From contig CAWCTX010000018.1 in NCBI GenBank assembly GCA_963798505.1, positions 124,001 to 188,000 of the forward strand: a DNA stretch of 64,000 bases, written 5' to 3'. The translations under genes and the position numbers were made by a program. The notes beneath the pieces are model-generated. The model was not told where the DNA came from. It did not search any database and saw nothing but the letters and a program-made list of their open reading frames with translations. This stretch comes from CAVWSM01 sp963798505. GTDB taxonomy: Bacteria; Actinomycetota; Actinomycetes; Jiangellales; Jiangellaceae. Positions 52,487-61,173 of the stretch are shown piece after piece. Within the stretch, counting starts at the first letter, position 1. Every line of letters starts with the position of its first letter.

Positions 52487-54172
52487 TCAGCGCCGGCGAC
52501 GCCGCCCGGTGCCGAACATGCCGCGGACGATCTCACGGCCGAGAACGGTCCCGGCAGTGACCAGCAGGCTCTCCAGGCCGGCGCCGGCCGCCGACCCCGC
52601 CGAGTCACCCGACCTCGCCCGTGACCTCGACCCCGTCGAGCGCTTGCGCGACTTCGACGGCGCCGGAGCCGGAGTGGCCGTCAACAGGTCGTCGATCGCC
52701 GGCGAGCTGGACGTGCCGAGGATCGACTCCTCGATCGCACGTGCCTCGGCGTCAGCCGCCGCCACCCGCCGCTCCGGCCCCCCGGCAGCCGTCGGCGCCC
52801 CGGCCGCCTCCGACGCACCCGCCAGCCGCCCGGCGAGCATCTCCCGAGCCGACTCACGGTCGACCCGCTGTCCGTAGGTGGGGAACAACGGCGACGCCTG
52901 CACCGCCGCCACCATCGCGGCCTCGGGGATCGGCGCCATCAACGACTGTGGCGCCCGCAGCATCGTGGGAGCCACCGGGGTCGGGGTGCCCCGCTCCGAC
53001 TGCACCGTGACCACGGCCTCGCCGATGCCAAGGGTCGTCAGCAGCTCCTCCATGTCGTAGGCCGACTTGGGGAACGTGCGGGCCGTCGCCTTCAACGCCT
53101 TCTCGTCGTCGGGGGTGAACGCCCGCAGTTGGTGCTGCACCCGTGACCCGAGCTGGGCGAGCACGTCCTTGTGAACGTCCTTGGGTGTCTGCGTCACGAA
53201 GAAGACTCCGACACCCTTCGACCGGATCAGCCGCACCGTCTGAACCACCGATGAGAGAAAGTCCTTGGACGCGTCGGCGAACAGTAGGTGTGCCTCGTCG
53301 AAGAAGAACACCAGCTTGGGCTTGTCGAGGTCGCCCACCTCCGGCAGCGCCTCGTACAGCTCGGCCAGGAGCCACATGACAAAGCTGGAGAACAGCGCCG
53401 GGCGGTCCTGGACCTCCGGCAGCTCCAGCATCGACACGACACCTTGTCCCGTGTCGGTGACAAGCAGGAAGTCCTCGACCTCGAACTCCGGCTCCCCGAA
53501 GAACGCGTCGGCGCCCTGCCCCTCGAACGCGACAAGCTCGCGCAGGATGACACCGGCGGTCGCCTTCGACAGCGCGCCCAATCCCTCGAGCTCCGCCTTT
53601 CCCTCATCGGAGATGAGGTAGTGCACCACCGCCCGCAGGTCGGCGAGGTCGAGTAGGGGCAGGCCACGCTGGTCTGCGTAGTGGAACACGAGCCCCAGCG
53701 AGGACTCCTGGGTGTCGTTGAGCCCCAGGACTTTCGACAACAGCGTGGGACCGAACGACGAGATGCTCGCGCGTACGGGTACGCCATGGCCGAGCCCACC
53801 GAGCGCGAAGAACTCCACGGGGTACGCCGTCGGCTGCCACGGCTGCCCTACCGAGGCGGCCCGCGCCGCGATCTTCTCCGACGGCTCGGCGGCTGCCGCC
53901 ATGCCGGACAGGTCGCCCTTGATGTCGGCCGCGAAAACCGAGACACCGGCGGCCGACAGCTGCTCGGCGAGCACCTGGAGCGTCTTGGTCTTGCCTGTTC
54001 CCGTCGCTCCGGCCACGAGGCCGTGCCGGTTGAGCATGCTGAGCGGCACGCGGACGGGGGCATCGACGGCCGGCTTTCCGTCCACCAGCAACGCGCCGAT
54101 CTCCAGGCACGGGGCGCCGCCAAACGCGTACCCCTCCTGCACTATCCGCACTGCATCGGCGGCGTCGGCCAT
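52487..54172 (-). CDS. HerA-like ATPase (DUF853)
   Basis: A 561-residue HerA/FtsK-superfamily ATPase of the DUF853 group. Walker A is VAGATGTGKTKTLQVLAEQL near residue 55, Walker B KLVFFFDEAHLLF near residue 270, and an Arg-finger-type segment lies in RSKGVGVFFVTQTPKDVHKD. The C-terminal 120 residues are low-complexity Ala/Ser/Arg. Such proteins may act as DNA or protein translocases, but their cellular role is not settled. ATG 54172 (MADAADAVRIVQEG) was chosen as the family start; the open frame upstream is not conserved. Confidence 0.87.
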   Translation of the reverse strand: MADAADAVRIVQEGYAFGGAPCLEIGALLVDGKPAVDAPVRVPLSMLNRHGLVAGATGTGKTKTLQVLAEQLSAAGVSVFAADIKGDLSGMAAAAEPSEKIAARAASVGQPWQPTAYPVEFFALGGLGHGVPVRASISSFGPTLLSKVLGLNDTQESSLGLVFHYADQRGLPLLDLADLRAVVHYLISDEGKAELEGLGALSKATAGVILRELVAFEGQGADAFFGEPEFEVEDFLLVTDTGQGVVSMLELPEVQDRPALFSSFVMWLLAELYEALPEVGDLDKPKLVFFFDEAHLLFADASKDFLSSVVQTVRLIRSKGVGVFFVTQTPKDVHKDVLAQLGSRVQHQLRAFTPDDEKALKATARTFPKSAYDMEELLTTLGIGEAVVTVQSERGTPTPVAPTMLRAPQSLMAPIPEAAMVAAVQASPLFPTYGQRVDRESAREMLAGRLAGASEAAGAPTAAGGPERRVAAADAEARAIEESILGTSSSPAIDDLLTATPAPAPSKSRKRSTGSRSRARSGDSAGSAAGAGLESLLVTAGTVLGREIVRGMFGTGRRRRR

Positions 54173-54286
54173 GCATCCCTCCACACTCGAACGCGGACGC
54201 CTGGCAGCGTAGCCACGTCCGCCCCTCAAGGCCCGCTGTGCAAGCCTCCTGGCCGCCTCACGCTGCTCATCTCTAGACTCCCCTGA

Positions 54287-54589
54287 ATGGTCTTCAAGCG
54301 TGTCGGCGACGAGCGGCCCTATCCGCCGCACGAGCTGCCGATGCGCGACTGGGCGAAGATCCCGCCACGGCAGATCCGCCTCGACCAGCTCGTCACGATC
54401 AAGCGCAACCTGGACCTCGCCACCGTGCTGGCCGAGGACTCCACCTTCTACGGCGACCTATTCGCACATGTGGTCGAATGGCGCGGCGAGCTCTACCTCG
54501 AGGATGGGCTGCATCGGGCGCTGCGGGCCGCTCTGCAGCAGCGCCCCGTCATTCACGCCAGAGTGCTGGTGCTTGACGACGCCGACTAG
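54287..54589 (+). CDS. Small ParB-like domain protein (often labelled VapB-type antitoxin)
   Basis: A 100-residue protein starting MVFKRVGDERPYPPHELPMR and ending HARVLVLDDAD. DWAKIPPRQIRLDQLVTIKR and VVEWRGELYLEDGLHRALRA resemble the ParB/Srx N-terminal fold (the G-x-HR segment). Some databases label homologs as VapB-family antitoxins, but no toxin gene is adjacent, so I doubt that label. It is followed by a LytR_C protein and lies divergent from the HerA-like gene, an arrangement I recall from other actinobacteria. Confidence 0.75.
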   Translation: MVFKRVGDERPYPPHELPMRDWAKIPPRQIRLDQLVTIKRNLDLATVLAEDSTFYGDLFAHVVEWRGELYLEDGLHRALRAALQQRPVIHARVLVLDDAD

Positions 54590-54634
54590 GCTTCCGTCAC
54601 GGCGAACGTGCCGTTGCGGGGAGGTACGGGTGTC

Positions 54635-55171
54635 ATGTTGACGGATGAGCCGGCAGCGCGATCCTCAGTCGGTCGCCACGTCAGGTCCGGCGTCACCCTG
54701 TCGATCTTGCTCGCCCTGGTCTTCGGCGCCGGGTGGTACGGCCTCAGCGCGCTCCGCGACGAACCCGCCACGCAGGACGAAGACACCACCACGACCACGA
54801 CCGACCCGGGGGCCTGCCCGGAGGGCCAGGGCAGCCCGGCGCCCGCGGTGGCGCCGAGCGACGTCCAGATCAACGTCTACAACGCCACCCAACGCAACGG
54901 TCTGGCCAGCGGAGCGGCCCGGACGATGCGCGAGCAGGGGTTCGTGATCGTCGACGTGGCCAACGACCCGCTGCGCAAGGCGCTCCCGGGGGTTGCGGAG
55001 GTCCGCGCGCGCGACGACTCCCTGATCGCCTACCTCGTGCTGGCGTACGTGCCCGGCGCGACGTTCGTCAGTGACACGCGCACCGACGAGTCGGTCGACC
55101 TCGTCCTCGGCGACCAGTTCCAGGCGATCACCCCGCCCGCCGCGGCTCCCGCCCCACCACTCGTCTGCTGA
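54635..55171 (+). CDS. LytR_C-domain membrane protein
   Basis: A 178-residue protein with one N-terminal helix (SGVTLSILLALVFGAGWYGL), a Thr-rich linker (EDTTTTTTDPGACPEGQ) and an extracytoplasmic LytR_C domain: DVQINVYNATQRNGLASGAA, RTMREQGFVIVDVANDPLRK, ending VLGDQFQAITPP with a Pro/Ala tail. LytR_C domains occur with cell-wall glycopolymer enzymes. GGGGAGG precedes the ATG at 54635. Its 3' end meets the antiporter gene tail-to-tail at 55172. Confidence 0.86.
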   Translation: MLTDEPAARSSVGRHVRSGVTLSILLALVFGAGWYGLSALRDEPATQDEDTTTTTTDPGACPEGQGSPAPAVAPSDVQINVYNATQRNGLASGAARTMREQGFVIVDVANDPLRKALPGVAEVRARDDSLIAYLVLAYVPGATFVSDTRTDESVDLVLGDQFQAITPPAAAPAPPLVC

Positions 55172-56677
55172 TCAGTCCGGCTCGTCGTCGTCCGATCGGG
55201 ACAGCCACGTCGCAAGCCGACCACGCCGGCTGACCATCCGCAGCCGCTCCTCGGTCTTCTCCCGCAGGGCGCGCGGGGTCACCACCAGCAGCTCGTCGCC
55301 GTGCTTCAGCGTCGTCGAGGGGCTCGGTACCAGGGTCTCGTCGCCGCGCACGATCAGCGACACCGATGCGCCGCGCGGCAGTCTCAGCTCCCTGATCTCG
55401 ACGCCGTGCATGCGAGATGCGGACGTGACGCGCACTTGCACGAGGTCGGCGCCCAGCCGTTCGAGCGGCGCCACCTCCATCTCGACGTCGCGCGGCTCCT
55501 GCTTGCTGGATACACCCAGGCGGTCGGCCAACCACGGCAACGGCGGCGCCTGCAGGAGCGTGAACACCAAGACAAAGACGAACACCACGTCGAACAGGCG
55601 CGTCGCCCCGGGCACGTCCTCCGACAACGGGATCGTTGCAAGCACCACCGGGATCGCGCCGCGCAGCCCTGCCCATGACAAGAACGTGCGTTCACCCCAG
55701 CTGAGCCGCCAGGGCAACGTCGCCAGCAGCACGGACACCGGCCGCGCGACAAACGTCAGGACCAGCCCGGCAACGATCGCGGTCAGCACCGACGGGCCGA
55801 GCCGCCCCGGAGACGACAGCAGGCCCAGCATGACGAACAGCCCGATCTGCGCCAGCCAGGCCAGGCCCTCGGAGAACGACCGCGTCGCCACGCGGTGCGG
55901 CAGGTCCGAGTTGCCGAGTATCAACGACGCGACGTAGACGCCGACGAAGCCGGAGGCATGCACCGCGGCCGGAACCGCATAGCCGAGCACGGCGAACGTC
56001 ATGACGAACAGCGGATAAAGGCCGGACGCCGGTAGGGCGACGCGGCGGAGCAGCAGAACTCCGGCAGCGCCGACGACGGCGCCCAAGATCCCGCCGGCGA
56101 CGAGCTCGTACACCACGATCCCGACCAGTCCGACTACGCCGTGCTCAGGCTCACCGCTCGTGCTGAGCAGCGTGACAAGCACGACGGTCGGCGCATCGTT
56201 GAGCCCCGACTCGGACTCGAGCGTGCTGGCGACCCGGTGCTTGAGCGACACCCGTCGCAGCGTCGAGAACACGGCCGCGGCGTCGGTGGGCGCGAACACG
56301 GCGCCGAGCAGCAGCGCCAAGGTCCAGTCGAAGTCGAACAGCAGGCGCGCGGCGACCGCCATGAGCAGCACGGTGATCGCCACACCCACGGTGGCGAGCG
56401 AGATGCCCATGGGCAGCACCGGGCGCACCTCGCGCCAGCGGGTGGACAGTCCGCCCTCGGCGAGGATCACGACCAGGGCGGCAAAGCTCACGGCGCGGGC
56501 CAGGTCGGCGTCTTCGAACTCGATGCCCAGGCCCGACTCGCCCATCGCCACGCCGATCAGCAGGAAGACGACCAGGGCGGGAAACCCGACACCCATCGTG
56601 AGCCGTATGGACAACACCGCGCCGACGAGGACGAGGCCGCCGACGAGCAGGAAGAGGTCGAGGTCCGCAACCGACAC
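55172..56677 (-). CDS. CPA1-type K+ or Na+/H+ antiporter with TrkA_C domain
   Basis: A 501-residue NhaP2/CvrA-like antiporter. About 12-13 helices include the motifs LLLGAVFAPTDAAAVFSTLR and ESGLNDAPTVVLVTLLS (the ND pair of CPA1 transporters) and FLSWAGLRGAIPVVLATIPL. A cytoplasmic TrkA_C (RCK_C) domain ends the protein (LRLPRGASVSLIVRGDETLV, LKHGDELLVVTP), which suggests gating by a ligand. K+/H+ exchange is likely from the NhaP2 resemblance. The start ATG 56677 lies just after a tRNA terminator. Confidence 0.9.
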   Translation of the reverse strand: MSVADLDLFLLVGGLVLVGAVLSIRLTMGVGFPALVVFLLIGVAMGESGLGIEFEDADLARAVSFAALVVILAEGGLSTRWREVRPVLPMGISLATVGVAITVLLMAVAARLLFDFDWTLALLLGAVFAPTDAAAVFSTLRRVSLKHRVASTLESESGLNDAPTVVLVTLLSTSGEPEHGVVGLVGIVVYELVAGGILGAVVGAAGVLLLRRVALPASGLYPLFVMTFAVLGYAVPAAVHASGFVGVYVASLILGNSDLPHRVATRSFSEGLAWLAQIGLFVMLGLLSSPGRLGPSVLTAIVAGLVLTFVARPVSVLLATLPWRLSWGERTFLSWAGLRGAIPVVLATIPLSEDVPGATRLFDVVFVFVLVFTLLQAPPLPWLADRLGVSSKQEPRDVEMEVAPLERLGADLVQVRVTSASRMHGVEIRELRLPRGASVSLIVRGDETLVPSPSTTLKHGDELLVVTPRALREKTEERLRMVSRRGRLATWLSRSDDDEPD

Positions 56678-56700
56678 GCGCGCCTCCTCCCGGATGCCAA

Positions 56701-56735
56701 ACGGCGCCCGACCGTTTCCATCGATCGGGCGCCGT
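56701..56735 (-). terminator. Terminator after tRNA-Ser(CGA)
   Basis: An 11-bp perfect stem (56701-56711 with 56725-56735) is followed on the minus strand by TTTGG. It lies 10 bases beyond the 3' end of the tRNA and 24 before the antiporter start, so the two are separated transcriptionally at least in part. Confidence 0.65.
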
Positions 56736-56745
56736 CAGTGCCTGG

Positions 56746-56832
56746 CGGTGGCGGTGGGATTTGAACCCACGGAGGAGTTGCCCCCTCACACGCTTTCGAG
56801 GCGTGCTCCTTAGGCCGCTCGGACACGCCACC
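56746..56832 (-). tRNA. tRNA-Ser (anticodon CGA)
   Basis: A class II tRNA with acceptor GGTGGCG/CGCCACC, anticodon loop CTCGAAA in the stem CACGC/GCGTG (anticodon CGA), long variable arm TGAGGGGGCAACTCCTC and T arm GTGGG TTCAAAT CCCAC. The discriminator is G. Confidence 0.95.
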
Positions 56833-56923
56833 GCCGCAGAGGTTACCGGACGGCACGGCTGAGCCGGAAAACTACATTGCAAGCTGCGCGCGGCACATGG
56901 CACGCTCACGCGCGGGACGGACC

Positions 56924-57355
56924 CTAACGATGGTCGGCGAAGAACGCCCGCAGGACCTCCCCGCACTCGTCCTCCAGCACGCCGGCGACAACCTCCGGTC
57001 GGTGGTTGAGACGCCGATCACGTACGACGTCCCACAGCGATCCGACCGCACCCGCCTTGGGATCCACCGCCCCGTAGACCAACCGCGCCACCCGCGCCAG
57101 CACGACCGCACCCGCGCACATCGTGCACGGCTCGAGCGTCACGACAAGGGTGCAGCCCTCGAGCCGCCACGAGCCGAGCGCCGCGGCCGCCTCCCGCAGG
57201 GCGACGATCTCGGCGTGGGCGGTCGGGTCGCCGGTCGCCTCACGGGCGTTCCATCCTCGGCCCATAACCTGTCCGTCCGCGTCGAGCACGAGAGCGCCGA
57301 CGGGGACGTCACCGCTGGCGAGCGCGCGCCGGCCGACGTCCAGCGCCTGCCGCAT
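56924..57355 (-). CDS. tadA: tRNA(Arg) adenosine deaminase TadA
   Basis: A 143-residue tRNA-specific adenosine deaminase that makes inosine at position 34. The zinc site has TAHAEIVALREAAAAL (HAE) and VTLEPCTMCAGAVVLARVAR (PC-x2-C), with DPKAGAVGSLWDVVRDRRLN as the RNA-contacting segment. ATG 57355 gives MRQALDVGRRALASGDVPVG, a standard start. It follows two associated-protein genes on the same strand. Confidence 0.94.
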   Translation of the reverse strand: MRQALDVGRRALASGDVPVGALVLDADGQVMGRGWNAREATGDPTAHAEIVALREAAAALGSWRLEGCTLVVTLEPCTMCAGAVVLARVARLVYGAVDPKAGAVGSLWDVVRDRRLNHRPEVVAGVLEDECGEVLRAFFADHR

Positions 57356-57402
57356 CTCGGCCTCAAAGGCAGCACGCGGCGCAGGCGTCCCGGTCGCCGC
57401 GC

Positions 57403-57939
57403 TCAGCGGACCGATTCCAGCGCCTCGTGGAAGCCGATCTGCTCCGCGAGGGTGGCCAACGCTTCGGCCGGCGAATCGCCACGAGCCAGGTCGGTCAGCT
57501 CACGGGGCTGCAGTCCGAGGTCGGCCAACAGCTCGGGGGCACCGGCCGGCCCCGACGGTGCCTGCTCGACGTCGGACGCGTCCGGCTCCGCGCCCTCGGT
57601 CCAGTCGGCTTCGTCGGCCTCCACAGGGGCCACCTCGACTTCCGGGACGGGGGGCACCAGGTCGGGCAGCAGCACCTCGCCGAGGGCATGCCTCAGCGCC
57701 GCCTGGCAGTCGGACACGAACACGAGCGGATCCTCATCGGCGTCGACGCGCACGACGCCGAACCACTCATCGGGCTGCTCGAGCAGGACGACCAGCACCT
57801 CGTCGTCACCGCCCGCGTCGATCGCGGCGTCACGGACCGCGTCGACGAGCCCATCCAGCGACTCGACCTCGTCGAGATCGACGTCGACGCCCTGCCAGTC
57901 CCGACCCTTGCGGGAGAACGCTGCGGCGAAGTACGACAC
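57403..57939 (-). CDS. tRNA adenosine deaminase-associated protein, first copy
   Basis: A 178-residue acidic protein starting MSYFAAAFSRKGRDWQGVDV, with DEWFGVVRVDADEDPLVFVS and RHALGEVLLPDL, and a C-terminal helix LARGDSPAEALATLAEQIGF ending HEALESVR. This is the actinobacterial family that lies beside tadA (TIGR03941). A low-complexity acidic insert (about residues 95-140) is present. The function is unknown; the constant linkage suggests support of TadA. It is a distant paralog of the next gene. Confidence 0.85.
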   Translation of the reverse strand: MSYFAAAFSRKGRDWQGVDVDLDEVESLDGLVDAVRDAAIDAGGDDEVLVVLLEQPDEWFGVVRVDADEDPLVFVSDCQAALRHALGEVLLPDLVPPVPEVEVAPVEADEADWTEGAEPDASDVEQAPSGPAGAPELLADLGLQPRELTDLARGDSPAEALATLAEQIGFHEALESVR

Positions 57940-57968
57940 GTTCCCTACCTGCCCCTGCTCTCCGATCC

Positions 57969-58481
57969 TCAGGCGTCGGGGCCGGGAGTCCGGCCCAACA
58001 CCGCGTCCAGCGCCTGCTCGAAACGTTCACCGAATCCGATGCGGTCGGCCACCTCGCCGAGCATCTCGTCGGGGTAGCGGTCGAAGTCGGCGCAGATCAT
58101 TCCCAACGACAGCGCGTCGACACCGAGGTCGGCGACGATGTCGAGGTCTCCGGCGGGTTGCACGCTGTCGACGTCGGTGGGCACCTCGTCCGGCAGCTGC
58201 TCGACGGCCTCCCGGGCCAGCGGCCAGTCGAGGGCTGCCGTCGCGTCGGACAGCAGGACGCGCACATCGTCGCCGAGCACCCTGACGAGGAGGAAGAAGT
58301 CCTCGTCGACCGAGACGAGGCCGAGGGCACCGCCGTCGGCGGGCCGCTGGCGCAGGACGCTGACGAGTGTCCCGAACTCCCCCGCAACCTTGCGCGGGAG
58401 CGGGTCCAGCTGCCAGCTGCCCTCCTCGCGGTAGGCGGCCACGGCGAAGTCGATCTCCTCGCCGCTCGCCATCTCGTCCAT
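57969..58481 (-). CDS. tRNA adenosine deaminase-associated protein, second copy
   Basis: A 170-residue protein, MDEMASGEEIDFAVAAYREE at the start, with SWQLDPLPRKVAGEFGTLVS, FFLLVRVLGDDVRVLLSDAT, and the C-terminal ADRIGFGERFEQALDAVLGR. The block order FFLLVRV-DD-V.VLLSD and the ending GF.E..E aligns with the neighbouring gene, so the two look like diverged tandem copies. ATG 58481 or ATG 58472 may be the start. The function is unknown. Confidence 0.8.
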   Translation of the reverse strand: MDEMASGEEIDFAVAAYREEGSWQLDPLPRKVAGEFGTLVSVLRQRPADGGALGLVSVDEDFFLLVRVLGDDVRVLLSDATAALDWPLAREAVEQLPDEVPTDVDSVQPAGDLDIVADLGVDALSLGMICADFDRYPDEMLGEVADRIGFGERFEQALDAVLGRTPGPDA

Positions 58482-58594
58482 GCCGATCCCCGTCGCTGAA
58501 GTCGCCTCTCGTACGCATCGTGGCCGATCTAGGGCATCCGTGCCAGATGCGGACGGGGTTTGTTTCAGCGGCAACGACTCGCGGCGGGTTGCGG

Positions 58595-58807
58595 TCAGCG
58601 CTCGCGGGACTGTTCGCGCAACGCCAACCGGACGCGTACGACGGGCGCCAGCATCGCGCTGGTGGTGACAGCGGCACGGTCACGCGCGCGTCCACGAAGG
58701 ACGGCAGCGCGACGACGCAACCGGTCGAGCTCCTCCGGCGGCAGCCATTGCGCGCCGGTGTGAGCCCCTGCGTTTTCTGCGGCCCCCCGACCCATTCGAG
58801 CCTCCAC
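58595..58807 (-). CDS. Small hypothetical Arg-rich protein
   Basis: A 70-residue open frame, MEARMGRGAAENAGAHTGAQ then WLPPEELDRLRRRAAVLRGR and a helical Arg/Ala-rich end (RVRLALREQSRER). I do not recognise it. Codon use favours G/C in the third position, but so do shadow frames here. The PPEELDRLRRRA start of a helix looks protein-like. The rest of the 498-bp gap 58482-58979 holds only the hairpin at 58890 and no other gene that I can support. Confidence 0.35.
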   Translation of the reverse strand: MEARMGRGAAENAGAHTGAQWLPPEELDRLRRRAAVLRGRARDRAAVTTSAMLAPVVRVRLALREQSRER

Positions 58808-58889
58808 CCATAACCTGGACGATCTTGGGCGAACGCCCGAACGCTAGCAGCGTCGGCACCCGCCACGGAAGGGCTCGCGGCAATCCGTT

Positions 58890-58944
58890 TCGATGCAACG
58901 GCACCCCGCATCGAACCTATCGACGCGGGGTGCCCTTGCGTCGA
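58890..58944 (-). repeat. Long hairpin with ATAGGTT loop (family 1, copy C, inverted)
   Basis: Arms of 24 bases (58890-58913 and 58921-58944, three mismatches) flank AACCTAT, the reverse complement of ATAGGTT. Read on the minus strand it matches the element at 20918-20970 at most positions, including GCGTCGATAGGTTCGA and TCGAAAC at the end. It lies 36 bases upstream of upp. Confidence 0.7.
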
Positions 58945-58979
58945 TTCATCGACGGCTCGCACCCCCTAGGCTCCCGCCT

Positions 58980-59618
58980 ATGCAGCTGCGCGCCGTCGAC
59001 CATCCGTTGGTGACCCACAAGCTGACCACGCTGCGTGACGAGGGCACCGATTCGCCGTCCTTTCGTCGGCTGACAGAGGAGCTCGTCACGCTGCTGGCCT
59101 ACGAAGCCACGCGCGACGTCCGGGTTTCGCCTGTCACCGTGCAGACGCCGGTCGCCCCTGCCCAAGGGGTACGGCTCGCCGCGCCGAAGCCCCTCGTCGT
59201 GCCGATCCTGCGCGCGGGTCTCGGCATGCTCGAAGGCATGGTGCGGCTGCTGCCCACCGCCGAGGTCGGTTTCCTCGGCATGATCCGGGACGAGGAGACG
59301 CTGCTCGCCACCACCTACGCGACGCGGCTGCCCGACGACCTGACCGGCCGGCAGTGTTACGTGCTCGACCCGATGCTGGCGACGGGCGGCACGCTCGCGG
59401 CAGCCATCGAGTTCCTGGTCGAGCGCGGCGCCGACCACATCACGGCCATCTGTCTGCTCGCAGCACCGGAGGGCCTGCGTCGGCTCGAGGAGGAGACCGC
59501 GCATCTCAAGGTGCCGCTCACCGTCGTCACCGCCGCGGTCGACGAGCGGCTCAACGAGCACGGCTACATCGTGCCCGGGCTCGGTGACGCAGGAGACCGG
59601 TTGTACGGCGTGGTCTGA
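58980..59618 (+). CDS. upp: Uracil phosphoribosyltransferase
   Basis: A 212-residue UPRTase that makes UMP from uracil and PRPP for pyrimidine salvage. It starts MQLRAVDHPLVTHKLTTLRD and has the PRPP loop CYVLDPMLATGGTLAAAIEF, VVPILRAGLGMLEGMVRLLP and the uracil-binding end NEHGYIVPGLGDAGDRLYG. The length is standard. ATG 58980 has no strong ribosome-binding site; the upstream hairpin ends 36 bases before it. It converges with an AraC regulator. Confidence 0.96.
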   Translation: MQLRAVDHPLVTHKLTTLRDEGTDSPSFRRLTEELVTLLAYEATRDVRVSPVTVQTPVAPAQGVRLAAPKPLVVPILRAGLGMLEGMVRLLPTAEVGFLGMIRDEETLLATTYATRLPDDLTGRQCYVLDPMLATGGTLAAAIEFLVERGADHITAICLLAAPEGLRRLEEETAHLKVPLTVVTAAVDERLNEHGYIVPGLGDAGDRLYGVV

Positions 59619-59630
59619 CCGGCACTCGGC

Positions 59631-60589
59631 TCAGCGCCGACTCCTGGCACGCAAGCGAGCTCGCGCGTAGCGTGCTGCGGGCTCACGCCGTGCACCCGCT
59701 TGAAGGCCGCGCTCAGCGCGAACGCGCTGCCGTAGCCGACGCGGCGCGCGACTGTCTCCAGCGTTGCCGACGGGTCGCGCAGCTGGTCGGCGGCCAGCGA
59801 GAGCCGCCAGCTTGTCAGGAACGCCATGGGCGGCTCTCCGACAAGCTCGGTGAACCGACGCGCCAGCGCCGCTCGTGACACGCCTGTCTCGGCGGCAAGA
59901 CTGGCAACGGTCCAGGGACGTGCGCCGGGTTGTGGTGCATCATGCGCAGCGCTCGCCCAACAACCGGGTCGGCGTAAGCGGCGTACCAGCCGGGGGCTTG
60001 CGCGTCGGGACGGGCGAACCACTCGCGGAGCACCGCGATCACGAGCAGGTCGAGCAGGCGGTCGAGCACGACGTCTTGCCCGGGCTCGTCCTTGACGATC
60101 TCGCCGGCGAGCAGCGGCACGATCGGCGACCCCAGCGCCTCCGCGGGAAGCACGATCAGCGGCGGCAAGGAGGCCAGCAGCCGGCGCCCGACCGCCGTCG
60201 TGGACTCGTACGTCCCGATGAGCACGACGAACGAGCCCTCGGGGTCGTTGCCCCAGCGTGCGCACCCCGAGGTCAAGGGCCTGCGAGAGGTCGACACCGT
60301 CGGGCGTCGTGCACCGCTGCCCCGGATGGATGATGATCTGCGGCGGTGTCGCGGGATCGTCGGCGACGACGTACGGCGCCGGGCCGCGGGCCACCATGAT
60401 GTCGCCCTCCCGCAAGGGGACCGGCTCGCCCTCGGCGGGAAGCACCCAGGCGTCGCCACGAGACAACGCCGCGATCGACAGTGGCGCCTCGTCCTGCACG
60501 CGCACCGACCACGGCGGGCTCAGCATCGCCCGCAGCAGGAAGGCGCCACGGGCCCGCGGACCGTCGAGCAGCCCGGCCAGCGCATCCAT
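59631..60589 (-). CDS. AraC-family transcriptional regulator (at least three frame breaks)
   Basis: An AraC/XylS regulator with an N-terminal cupin-like ligand domain (AraC_binding_2/cupin_6). MDALAGLLDGPRARGAFLLR and LSIAALSRGDAWVLPAEGEP open it, GDIMVARGPAPYVVADDPAT follows, then VVLIGTYESTTAVGRRLLAS and LPAEALGSPIVPLLAGEIVK. The HTH domain has WTVASLAAETGVSRAALARR, VGEPPMAFLTSWRLSLAADQ and VARRVGYGSAFALSAAFKRV. The frame changes near 60258, 59930 and 59685; with the last repaired the protein ends RARLRARSRR at 59631. It is divergent from a DUF1772 gene, its likely target. Confidence 0.82.
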
Positions 60590-60672
60590 GCCGCCAGCGT
60601 AGACGCGCGCTTATGGCATCGGACACGATCGGCCATGGTCCGTCTCAGCTCCGCCGCGAATCATGTGGTGAC

Positions 60673-61173
60673 ATGAACACACTTCTGGCGGTGGTCCTCG
60701 TGGCAGCCACGGTCACCACGGGACTGGTGGCGGGCTGCTCTGGATCTTCTCGAACGCGGTGATGCCAGCCCTGCGGCGATCGCACGACCGGTCCTTCATC
60801 GAGGTCATGCAGCACATCAACGTCGTCATCCTCAACCCTGTCTTCCTCGCCTGCTTCGTCGGCGCGCTGGTGCTCAACGGTGCTGCCGTTGCGCTGTCGC
60901 TGCCGGCCGACGTGCGTCCGGTGCTGCCATGGGCCGTCGCCGCGTTCGTGCTCTACGCCGCGACCGTCGTCATCACCCGGCGTCTCAACATCCCGCTCAA
61001 CAACAGGCTCGTCGCGGCGGGCGACCCCGACCGGCTGCCCGACCCGGCTGCGGTCCGCGCCGAGTTCGAGGACAGGTGGGTGCGGCTGAACCACGTCCGC
61101 GCGCTCACCTCGACCGGCGCGCTTGCCTGTCCTGGCGATCGCGCTCATCCGGTTCGGTAACGTCACAGGGTGA
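60673..61173 (+). CDS. DUF1772 membrane protein (two frame breaks)
   Basis: A DUF1772 (anthrone oxygenase-like) membrane protein of about 166 residues. It starts MNTLLAVVLVAATVTTGLVA, then (after one missing base near 60733) LLWIFSNAVMPALRRSHDRS, FIEVMQHINVVILNPVFLAC, two more helices, and PLNNRLVAAGDPDRLPDPAA, RWVRLNHVRALTSTGAL. A second break near 61130 restores ACLAIALIRFGNVTG and a stop at 61173. It is divergent from the AraC regulator, a common regulator-target pair. The enzyme activity is unproven. Confidence 0.78.
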
